A program made the position numbers and the translations under genes. A model generated the notes under the pieces. The model worked only from the letters and a program-made list of their open reading frames with translations, had not been told where the DNA came from and ran no database searches. 64,000 nucleotides of DNA from Agrobacterium tumefaciens (lineage in GTDB: Bacteria > Pseudomonadota > Alphaproteobacteria > Rhizobiales > Rhizobiaceae): assembly GCF_013318015.2 (NCBI RefSeq), contig NZ_CP115842.1:1054001-1118000 (forward strand). The letters are read 5' to 3'. Position 1 is the stretch's first letter, and every line of letters starts with the position of its first letter. Shown one piece after another: positions 53,161 through 61,469 of the stretch.

Positions 53161-53454
53161 CTAGACGAAACGGAAAACGCCAATTGCGTAAACCGCCGAC
53201 AGAGCGAGAGCCCACCACAGGTTCGGGCCGATCAGCCCGAGCCATGCAAGATGAATGAAAGCGCTGCCGAGCAGCGAAATGAACAACCTGTCGCCACGCG
53301 TTGTCTCGAAACGCAGCAGGCCGAAGCGGGGGTTGCCGCCGGGCGAGAGCTGTTCCCAGAACCACATCCCAACCAGCAACACGGCGATGGCACCGAAAAA
53401 CGCGGCCGTCTGCCAGGTCCATGCCATCCAGGTGAAATCGGGCATCTTCGTCAT
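53161..53454 (-). CDS. glpU: Small membrane protein of the glycerol transport operon
   Basis: A 97-aa protein with two or three hydrophobic segments (TAAFFGAIAVLLVGMWFWE; LFISLLGSAFIHLAWLGLIG; WWALALSAVYAIGVF). ATG 53454 is preferred; GGGAGGG lies upstream inside the end of glpQ, with one base between the genes. The family is the DUF2160-type small protein seen only within such ABC operons. It is reported as part of the rhizobial glycerol system, but its mechanical role is unknown. Confidence 0.82.
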   Translation of the reverse strand: MTKMPDFTWMAWTWQTAAFFGAIAVLLVGMWFWEQLSPGGNPRFGLLRFETTRGDRLFISLLGSAFIHLAWLGLIGPNLWWALALSAVYAIGVFRFV

Positions 53455-53455
53455 G

Positions 53456-54379
53456 TCAAACCCTCCCCAGCGCAAAGCCCTTGGCGATGTAATTGCGAAC
53501 AAACCAGATCACCAGCGCACCGGGTATGAGTGTCAGCACGCCGGCGGCGGCAAGCAGGCCCCAGTCCATGCCGGCGGCGGAAACGGTTCTCGTCATGGTC
53601 GCGGCAATCGGCTTGGCGTCGGTCGTCGTCAGCGTGCGGGCGATCAGAAGCTCGACCCACGAGAACATGAAGCTGAAGAAACAGGCGACACCGATGCCGG
53701 AGGCAATGAGCGGCATGAAAATCTTCACGAAGAATTTCGGGAAGGAATAGCCGTCAATATAGGCGGTCTCGTCGATTTCCTTCGGTACACCCGACATGAA
53801 ACCTTCGAGAATCCACACCGCCAGCGGCACGTTGAACAGGCAATGCGCCAGCGCCACGGCAATATGCGTGTCGATCAGCCCGAAAGCGGAATAGAGCTGG
53901 AAGAAGGGCAGCGCGAAGACGGCAGGTGGCGCCATGCGGTTGGTCAAAAGCCAGAAGAACAGGTGCTTGTCGCCCAGGAAGCGGTAACGGGAGAAGGCAT
54001 AGGCCGCCGGGAGTGCCGCCGAGACCGAGATCACCATGTTCATGACGACGTAGATGATCGAGTTGATGTAACCCGAATACCAGGATGAATCCGTGAAGAT
54101 CGTCCGATAATTCTGCAACGTCGGCTGGTGCGGATAAAGCGTCATCGACGAGACGATTTCTGTGTTCGTCTTGAAGCTCATATTGATAAGCCAGTAGATC
54201 GGCACGAGCAGCAGGATGATGTAGATCGTCGGCACCAGCCAGGAAAAGCGCGATGGCCCATGGCGGCGGCGCGATCGTGAATTCGCAGCAAGGCCTGATA
54301 TTCTTGCCGAACTGGCTCTTACCGGTGGATTGCCGATACCGTTGAGTTCCACGCTTGTGGTGACATCAGAGGCGCTCAT
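53456..54379 (-). CDS. glpQ: Glycerol ABC transporter permease (second)
   Basis: A 307-aa permease of the MalG type. After a variable N-terminus come PTIYIILLLVPIYWLINMSFKT, periplasmic loop, and the EAA loop IDETAYIDGYSFPKFFVKIFMPLIASG (about 210-236), then C-terminal helices. ATG 54379 starts 3 bp after the stop of the first permease gene. It pairs with GlpP to form the glycerol channel. Which permease is called P and which Q is taken from the conventional order and is not certain. Confidence 0.9.
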   Translation of the reverse strand: MSASDVTTSVELNGIGNPPVRASSARISGLAANSRSRRRHGPSRFSWLVPTIYIILLLVPIYWLINMSFKTNTEIVSSMTLYPHQPTLQNYRTIFTDSSWYSGYINSIIYVVMNMVISVSAALPAAYAFSRYRFLGDKHLFFWLLTNRMAPPAVFALPFFQLYSAFGLIDTHIAVALAHCLFNVPLAVWILEGFMSGVPKEIDETAYIDGYSFPKFFVKIFMPLIASGIGVACFFSFMFSWVELLIARTLTTTDAKPIAATMTRTVSAAGMDWGLLAAAGVLTLIPGALVIWFVRNYIAKGFALGRV

Positions 54380-54382
54380 GTC

Positions 54383-55249
<867 letters not shown>

Positions 55250-55251
55250 GG

Positions 55252-56322
55252 TCAGGCCCCCATCTTCACACGCCAGGAATCGGCAAAGACACCGATAGCG
55301 GCCGGATCGAAGCGAACACCCGCTTCTGCCGGAATGTCCTCCTCCTCCGGAACGACAATCGCAAGCTTTTGGCCGGCGAACCGGGCGCGAACGATTTTTT
55401 GCCGACCGATATCCTCGACCTTGTCGACGGTGATGGGCATGCCACCCCGCTCCAGCCGAACGAATTCCGGGCGGATGCCGATTTCGATCCGCTTCGATCC
55501 ATCCACCACCGGCACGCCGGCAAGCGGAACGCCAAGGCCGCCGACAACCGCCGTTGCGCCATCAATGCTGGCAGGCATCACATTCATGCCGGGCGAACCG
55601 ATGAAATAACCGACGAACGTATGTCCCGGGCGTTCGAAAAGCTCGGCGGGTGTGCCGATCTGGACGATCTGTCCGTCATACATGACCACCACCTTGTCGG
55701 CGAAAGTCAGCGCTTCGGTCTGGTCGTGCGTGACGTAGACCATGGTGAAACCGGACTGGCGGTGGAGGCGCTTCAACTGTGAGCGCAGCACCCATTTCAT
55801 ATGCGGATCGATCACCGTCAGCGGCTCGTCGAAGAGGATGGCATTGACGTCGGATCGCACCAACCCGCGCGCCAGCGAAATTTTCTGCTTCTGGTCCGCC
55901 GTAAGTCCGCGCGCGTGGCGTTTGGCCATGCCGGAAAGATCGGTCATCTCGAGAATTTCCCGCACACGGCGGTCGACTTCGGCTTCCGGCACTTGCCGGT
56001 TGCGCAGCGGAAAAGCCAGATTGGCATAGACTGTCATCGTGTCGTAAACGACCGGGAACTGGAATACCTGGGCGATGTTGCGATCTTCGGTGGAAAGATC
56101 GGTGACATCCGTTCCGTCAAAGGCGATGCGACCTTCCGAGGGGCGCAGCAAGCCGGAAATGATGTTAAGCAACGTGGTCTTGCCGCAGCCGGAAGGGCCA
56201 AGCAGCGCATAGGCACCGCCATCCTCCCATTCGTGATGAACTTCCTTCAGGGCATAATCACCTGCCGCCTGCGCCTTGGCGTTGTAAGCGTGGCGAATAT
56301 GATCGAGCGTGATGCGTGCCAT
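55252..56322 (-). CDS. glpT: Glycerol ABC transporter ATPase with altered signature motif
   Basis: A 356-aa carbohydrate-type ABC ATPase with C-terminal TOBE/OB regulatory domain. Walker A is GPSGCGKTT, Walker B ILFDEPLTVID and the H-loop VTHDQTEA, all intact. The signature, however, reads LTADQKQK instead of LSGGQxQR. It is one of two non-identical ATPases; its partner (56336-57406) has the complementary defect. This points to one consensus and one degenerate ATP site in the dimer. Confidence 0.88.
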   Translation of the reverse strand: MARITLDHIRHAYNAKAQAAGDYALKEVHHEWEDGGAYALLGPSGCGKTTLLNIISGLLRPSEGRIAFDGTDVTDLSTEDRNIAQVFQFPVVYDTMTVYANLAFPLRNRQVPEAEVDRRVREILEMTDLSGMAKRHARGLTADQKQKISLARGLVRSDVNAILFDEPLTVIDPHMKWVLRSQLKRLHRQSGFTMVYVTHDQTEALTFADKVVVMYDGQIVQIGTPAELFERPGHTFVGYFIGSPGMNVMPASIDGATAVVGGLGVPLAGVPVVDGSKRIEIGIRPEFVRLERGGMPITVDKVEDIGRQKIVRARFAGQKLAIVVPEEEDIPAEAGVRFDPAAIGVFADSWRVKMGA

Positions 56323-56335
56323 GATCGATCTCCCC

Positions 56336-57406
56336 TTAAGCCGCTTCGCCGATGGCGTGGCCGTGCGTATCGAAAGCCATCAGGTGCCGCGTATCGAGAA
56401 ACAGTTCGATCTCCGTGTCCGGCTCGATGTCGTGAATGCCCTGCGCCAGCATCACCCAACGCTGGCCTGAAAATTCCACATGTACGAAGCTTTCCGATCC
56501 GGCGATCTCCGAGATCAGTGTCCGCGCCCGGATGGATTGCGCCGCCTGCCCCTTTTGCTGTGGGAAAAGATGATGTGGCTGGAAGGCAATGGTCACTGGA
56601 CCGTCAGGCATGGCAGCAAGATGCGCCGGCACCGGCACAACCGCATGGTCGGCGCGCGTGAAGGCGCCGCCCGTCTTGATGACCTCGATGGTGTTCAGTG
56701 GCGGATCGGCAAATATTTTAGCGGTTACGATATCCACCGGACGCCTGTAAACTTCGATCGTGCGGCTGAATTGCGTTACCTTGCCCTCGTTCAGCGTCGC
56801 GGTATTGCCACCAAGCAGCAGAGCTTCGGAGGGTTCCGTCGTGGCGTAAACAAAGATCGCACCGGATTCGGCAAAGATGCGCGGCAATTCCTCACGCAAC
56901 TCCTCACGCAGCTTGTAATCGAGATTTGCGAGAGGCTCGTCGAGGAGCACCAGATTGGCGTTTTTGACGATGGCGCGGGCAAGTGCCGTGCGTTGTTGCT
57001 GGCCACCGGAGAGGTTGAGAGGCGTACGATCGAGATAGGGCGTCAGCCTCAGAAGCTCGGCGGCCTTCCTCACCTCCCTGTCGATCGTTGCCTTGTCCTT
57101 GCCGGCAACGCGCATCGGCGAGGCGATGTTTTCATAAACGCTGAGCGCCGGATAATTGATGAACTGCTGATAGACCATGGCGACGTTGCGCTTCTGAACC
57201 GGCCAGCCCGTCACGTCCTCCCCATTGAAGAGAATCGTACCGCCACTTGGCTTGTCCAGCCCGGCCATCAGCCGCATGAGTGTCGTCTTGCCCGAAAGTG
57301 TCGGTCCAAGCAGGACGTTCAGGCTTCCGCGCTGCAACGTCAGATCGGTCGGGTGAATATGATATTCACCGCCGGCCATCTTCGAGACGTTTCGCAATTC
57401 AAGCAT
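56336..57406 (-). CDS. glpS: Glycerol ABC transporter ATPase with altered H-loop
   Basis: A 356-aa ABC ATPase of the same type. Walker A GPTLSGKTT, signature LSGGQQQRTALARAI and Walker B LLDEPLANLD are present. At the H-loop it reads VYATTEPSEA, with Thr where the switch histidine (T-H-D) is expected. The C-terminal TOBE-like domain follows. It lies between glpD and the second ATPase gene, 13 bp before the latter. Confidence 0.88.
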   Translation of the reverse strand: MLELRNVSKMAGGEYHIHPTDLTLQRGSLNVLLGPTLSGKTTLMRLMAGLDKPSGGTILFNGEDVTGWPVQKRNVAMVYQQFINYPALSVYENIASPMRVAGKDKATIDREVRKAAELLRLTPYLDRTPLNLSGGQQQRTALARAIVKNANLVLLDEPLANLDYKLREELREELPRIFAESGAIFVYATTEPSEALLLGGNTATLNEGKVTQFSRTIEVYRRPVDIVTAKIFADPPLNTIEVIKTGGAFTRADHAVVPVPAHLAAMPDGPVTIAFQPHHLFPQQKGQAAQSIRARTLISEIAGSESFVHVEFSGQRWVMLAQGIHDIEPDTEIELFLDTRHLMAFDTHGHAIGEAA

Positions 57407-57443
57407 GGTGATCCAAAGCCTCCTCCGCTTTTTGATCGGATCG

Positions 57444-58967
57444 TCAGATTGCCTTCAAGCGTCCACCTGCAATGTCATCGATATAATCCTCCAGCCCGCG
57501 CACCTCTTCTTGGGTAAAGAAAAGCCCCTGCTTGGTGCGGCGCCACAGAATATCCTCCGCCGTCAGCGCCCATTCCCGGGCCATCAGCCAGCGCACCTCG
57601 GCCTCATAAAGCGTGCCGCCGAAATGCCGTCCTAGCCCTGCCATGTCCCCGGCATTGCCAATAATCGACGCAGCGTCCGTTCCGTAGCAGCGGATGAGCC
57701 GCTTCGCATGCCGCTCATCGAGGAAAGGATAACGCGACCGCAGGGCCGTGACCTCTCCCGCATAAGCCTCGGCACCGAAATTTCCGCCCGGCAAATGTGA
57801 ACCTGCCGTCCACGGCGAGCCCTTTTCACCCAGCGCATCACCGATTTTTTCAAGAGCATGTTCGGCAAGCCGTCGATAGGTGGTGAGCTTGCCACCGAAG
57901 ATATTGAGAAGCGGCGCTTCGCCTTCAGCTCCTTCGGTTTTCAGCACATAATCGCGGGTTGCCTCCTGCGCTTTCGATGCGCCGTCGTCAAACAGCGGCC
58001 GCACGCCGGAATAGGTCCAGACGATATCGGCCGACGTCACCGGTTCAGCGAAATATTCGCTCGCCGCGTTGCAAAGATAGCTGATCTCCTCGTCGCTGAT
58101 CTTAACAGCCCGGGGGTCGGCGGTATAGTCGCGATCCGTCGTGCCGATCAGGGTAAAATCCTGCTCATAAGGGATGGCGAAGATGATGCGCCCGTCCGGG
58201 TTCTGGAAAAAATAGGCGCGCGGATCGGAAAACTTCTTGCGCACGATGATGTGGCTGCCCTGCACGAGGCGGACATTGTGGACATTGTTTTTACCGAATG
58301 TCGCAGCCAGAACCTTGTCTACCCAGGGGCCGGCCGCATTTACAAGCATGCGCGCCCGGTAGGTCGCGGTTTCTCCGGCACCATTTTTCGTTTCGACCCG
58401 CCAGAAGGCGCCTTCGCGGCGTGCCGAAACGACCTGCGTGCGGTTGAGGATCAAGGCGCCGCGATCGGCGGCATCGCGGGCGTTCAGCACCACAAGACGG
58501 GCATCGTCCACCCAGCCGTCAGAATATTCGAAAGCCCGGGCAAAAATCGGCTTCAGCGGTTTCCCTGCGGGATCACGGCGCAGATCGAGCGAGCGGGTGG
58601 CGGGCAAAAGCTTGCGGCCGCCGAGATGGTCATAAAGAAAAAGCCCGAGACGCACGAGCCAGGCCGGGCGCACGCCGCCCTTCTGGAATGGCAGAACAAA
58701 GCGCATGGGCCAGATGATGTGCGGCGCCATGGCCCACAACACCTCGCGCTCCATCAGCGCTTCTCGCACCAGACGAAATTCGTAATGTTCGAGATAACGC
58801 AAACCGCCATGAATGAGCTTTGTGGCGGCCGAAGAGGTGCCGGAGGCAAAATCGTTCATTTCCGCAAGCGCAACGGAATAACCCCTGCCGACAGCGTCAC
58901 GCGCGATGCCGCAGCCGTTGATGCCGCCGCCGATCACGAAAACATCGTGGATTGCCTCGTCAGACAT
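57444..58967 (-). CDS. glpD: Glycerol-3-phosphate dehydrogenase
   Basis: A 507-aa FAD-dependent respiratory enzyme that converts sn-glycerol 3-phosphate to dihydroxyacetone phosphate at the inner membrane. VFVIGGGINGCGIARDAVGRG (about 9-29) is the FAD fold, DFASGTSSAATKLIHGGLRYLE the GlpD signature and IFGGKLTTYRRLAEHAL the C-terminal motif. Length is standard for GlpD. It is the first structural gene after glpR, and the operon continues with the transporter and glpK. Boxes AACGAA just upstream may bind GlpR. Confidence 0.94.
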   Translation of the reverse strand: MSDEAIHDVFVIGGGINGCGIARDAVGRGYSVALAEMNDFASGTSSAATKLIHGGLRYLEHYEFRLVREALMEREVLWAMAPHIIWPMRFVLPFQKGGVRPAWLVRLGLFLYDHLGGRKLLPATRSLDLRRDPAGKPLKPIFARAFEYSDGWVDDARLVVLNARDAADRGALILNRTQVVSARREGAFWRVETKNGAGETATYRARMLVNAAGPWVDKVLAATFGKNNVHNVRLVQGSHIIVRKKFSDPRAYFFQNPDGRIIFAIPYEQDFTLIGTTDRDYTADPRAVKISDEEISYLCNAASEYFAEPVTSADIVWTYSGVRPLFDDGASKAQEATRDYVLKTEGAEGEAPLLNIFGGKLTTYRRLAEHALEKIGDALGEKGSPWTAGSHLPGGNFGAEAYAGEVTALRSRYPFLDERHAKRLIRCYGTDAASIIGNAGDMAGLGRHFGGTLYEAEVRWLMAREWALTAEDILWRRTKQGLFFTQEEVRGLEDYIDDIAGGRLKAI

Positions 58968-59040
58968 GGACCCTCCCGCGCTTTCATCGACGCTCTCCTC
59001 ATCGATATATTGAAAGCACGGACATCTAATTTGAAGACAA

Positions 59041-59057
59041 AACGAATGTCAAACGAA
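59041..59057. promoter_or_regulatory. Direct repeat AACGAA, candidate GlpR site before glpD
   Basis: AACGAA occurs at 59041-59046 and 59052-59057, exactly 11 bp apart, in the gap between glpR and glpD. The same hexamer is part of the inverted repeat upstream of glpR. DeoR-type regulators use such helically phased repeats. Confidence 0.45.
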
Positions 59058-59075
59058 ATTCCGGGACGGTTCGGA

Positions 59076-59849
59076 TCAAGGCTCCCCAACCTCGGTTTCA
59101 ATCAACCTGACGTCATGATCGGCACAGATGGATCGGATCGAATCGACCGGACAATGATCGGTAATGAAGGTGTGCACCTGTGAAAGATGGCCGATGCGCA
59201 CCGGCGCCGTCCGCTCGAATTTCAGTGAATCCGATACAAGAATGACGTGGCGAGCGTTGGACATGATCGCCTGGGCAACCTTGACCTCGCGAAAGTCGAA
59301 ATCCAGCAAAGCGCCGTCTTCATCGATTGCAGAAACGCCGATGACGGCGAAATCGACCTTGAACTGGCGGATAAAATCCACTGCGGCCTCCCCGACGATG
59401 CCGCCATCGGAACCGCGCACGACGCCGCCAGCGATCACCACCTCAATGCCCGGAAAAACCCGTAACCTGTTGGCAACATTAATATTGTTGGTGATGACCA
59501 TCAACTCGTGATGATCCGCCAGCGCTTCGCCCACCGCCTCGGTCGTCGTACCTATATTGATGAAAAGCGAGGAATTGTTGGGGATGAGGGCAGCGGCAGC
59601 GGCGCCGATCGCCTGCTTTTCGGAGGAGGCGATCGCACGGCGTGCCTCGTATTTGACGTTTTCGTTGCCGCTCGGAAAAAGTGCGCCGCCATGGATGCGC
59701 GTCAGCACCCGCGTATCGCAGAGATCGTTGAGGTCCTTGCGGATCGTCTGTGGCGTTACCGAAAACCGCGTGGCCAGCTCGTCCACCAGCACACGCCCGC
59801 TTGCTTTCGCCAGCGCAACGATTTCATCCTGACGCGGTGTGAGCATCAT
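59076..59849 (-). CDS. glpR: DeoR-family glycerol operon repressor
   Basis: A 257-aa regulator. The N-terminal DeoR HTH reads RQDEIVALAKASGRVLVDELATRFSVTPQTIRKDLNDL, then LTRIHGGA, followed by the sugar-phosphate-binding domain (NNSSLFINIGTTTEAVGEAL, AVIGVSAIDEDGALLDFD). Family members in glp operons repress until glycerol 3-phosphate binds. It lies directly upstream of glpD on the same strand. An AACGAAAAA inverted repeat in its promoter suggests autoregulation. Confidence 0.9.
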   Translation of the reverse strand: MMLTPRQDEIVALAKASGRVLVDELATRFSVTPQTIRKDLNDLCDTRVLTRIHGGALFPSGNENVKYEARRAIASSEKQAIGAAAAALIPNNSSLFINIGTTTEAVGEALADHHELMVITNNINVANRLRVFPGIEVVIAGGVVRGSDGGIVGEAAVDFIRQFKVDFAVIGVSAIDEDGALLDFDFREVKVAQAIMSNARHVILVSDSLKFERTAPVRIGHLSQVHTFITDHCPVDSIRSICADHDVRLIETEVGEP

Positions 59850-59872
59850 TTCACCCTCCCTCCTCTTTCAAT

Positions 59873-59903
59873 TTTTTCGTTTTATTGAAGAGCGAACGAA
59901 AAA
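59873..59903. promoter_or_regulatory. Inverted repeat upstream of glpR, candidate operator
   Basis: TTTTTCGTT (59873-59881) and AACGAAAAA (59895-59903) are perfect 9-bp inverted arms with a 13-bp spacer, about 25 bp before the glpR start codon. The core AACGAA matches the repeats before glpD. Confidence 0.55.
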
Positions 59904-59990
59904 CCAATGTCAAGGGACGGTTTTGTGGCGCCGATCAGGTCCACTTGCGGAGGTATGCGAAAAACGTATCCGCACGGACCAGCAAGATTA

Positions 59991-61469
59991 TTAGCCGGCT
60001 TTCTGACTTGACATCGGGACCGGCTCCGGCAGGCCTATCTCGGAAAACGCAGAGATTGCAGCACCAAACGCATCACCGATGCCGATCAATATAGGCTCGT
60101 TCACGCCCATTCGCTCAACCGCCGCAGCCAGTTGCACGAGCGAACCGCACCAGCGCTGCTCATTTTCGCGGCTGACGGAAATCATGATGGCGACGGGCGT
60201 CGAGGCCGGCATGCCATGCGCCAGAAGGGCTTCCTCGATGCTGGCAGCGGTTCGCCCGCCCATGTAAAAAACCGTGGTCACGGAAGGGTTCGACAGGGAC
60301 TGCCAGTCTATATTCTCCGGCAGCTTGCCCTGTCTGGAGTGCCCGGTGACGAAGCGGACCGACTGGGCGTGATCGCGGTGGGTGAGGGAAACGCCGAGCC
60401 GCGAAGCCATGGCGCTTGCCGCGGTGATGCCGGGTACGATTTCGACCGGGATGTTTTCAGCCTCCAGCGCTGCGATCTCCTCGCCGGCGCGTCCGAAAAT
60501 CATCGGATCGCCGGATTTCAGCCGCACTACCCTTTTGCCGGCCTTGGCAAGGCGGATCATCATGTCGTTAATATCTTCCTGCTTGCAGCTTTCCCGGCCG
60601 CCGCGTTTGCCAACAAGCATACGCTTCGCCTCCCGCCGCGCCAGTTCCAGCACCTCGGATGAAACGAGATCGTCGAACAGAATGACATCCGCCGCCTGCA
60701 AGGCGCGTACCGCTTTCAGCGTCAGCAGCTCGGCATCGCCCGGTCCGGCACCGACCAGCGTCACAAGGCCGCGTGCCGATCCTTTCCGACCTGCCTGCGT
60801 GCCGATGTCTGTCAGCAGCCTTTCTTCGCTGCCCTCATCCAGCCTTTCGGTAAACGCCCGGTCGACAAATTTCTCCCAGAATGAACGCCGCGCCGGGCCG
60901 GGCGCGAGGCGTATATTGACCCGCTCTCGGATGGTCTGGGCAAGCGCGCCCCAATCCTTGAGAGCGAGCGGCAGCAAAGTCTCGATGCGCCGGCGAATGG
61001 CCTGCGCCAGAATGGGTGCGGCGCCATCGGTGGAGATCGACACCACCACCGGCGAACGATTGACGATGGAGCCAAACTGGAACTGGCAGAATTCTGGCTT
61101 GTCGATGACATTGACAGGCACGCCGGCTGAGCGCGCGGCATTGTAAAATCTTCCCGCCTCTTCGTCGGTTTCACAATCCGCCAGCGCCAGTTCCGCGCCT
61201 TTGAAACTATCCGGACCCCAGGAACGGTCATGCCATGTCAGCATCTGGCTTGTCGAGACGAGCGCCGCAAAGCAATCCGAAAGCTCGCTTTCCTCGCAAT
61301 AGAGGTGAAGTTCCGCCCCGCAGGCAAGCAGCAGTTCCGCTTTCCATGCGGCCCCATCCGATCCGCCCGCCAGCACCACGCGCTTGCCCTCAAGCCCCCA
61401 GAAGACCGGCAACTTGGCGAGCTTCTCCATGCGGTTCGGTTCATTCCGCTGCGGTTTTAAGGCATCCAT
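59991..61469 (-). CDS. cysG: Siroheme synthase (multifunctional CysG)
   Basis: A 492-aa fusion. The N-terminal precorrin-2 dehydrogenase/ferrochelatase part (about 1-210; VVLAGGSDGAAWKAELLLACGA, FCQFQFGSIVNRSPVVVSISTDGAAP) precedes an S-adenosylmethionine uroporphyrinogen-III methyltransferase (about 230-480; LVTLVGAGPGDAELLTLKA, LKSGDPMIFGRAGEE, PGITAASAMASRLG). It makes siroheme, the cofactor of assimilatory nitrite and sulfite reductases. ATG 61469 is preferred for AGGGGG 7 nt upstream; it overlaps the nasA end by 29 bp, coupling the two. An ATG at 61430 is the alternative. Confidence 0.93.
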   Translation of the reverse strand: MDALKPQRNEPNRMEKLAKLPVFWGLEGKRVVLAGGSDGAAWKAELLLACGAELHLYCEESELSDCFAALVSTSQMLTWHDRSWGPDSFKGAELALADCETDEEAGRFYNAARSAGVPVNVIDKPEFCQFQFGSIVNRSPVVVSISTDGAAPILAQAIRRRIETLLPLALKDWGALAQTIRERVNIRLAPGPARRSFWEKFVDRAFTERLDEGSEERLLTDIGTQAGRKGSARGLVTLVGAGPGDAELLTLKAVRALQAADVILFDDLVSSEVLELARREAKRMLVGKRGGRESCKQEDINDMMIRLAKAGKRVVRLKSGDPMIFGRAGEEIAALEAENIPVEIVPGITAASAMASRLGVSLTHRDHAQSVRFVTGHSRQGKLPENIDWQSLSNPSVTTVFYMGGRTAASIEEALLAHGMPASTPVAIMISVSRENEQRWCGSLVQLAAAVERMGVNEPILIGIGDAFGAAISAFSEIGLPEPVPMSSQKAG

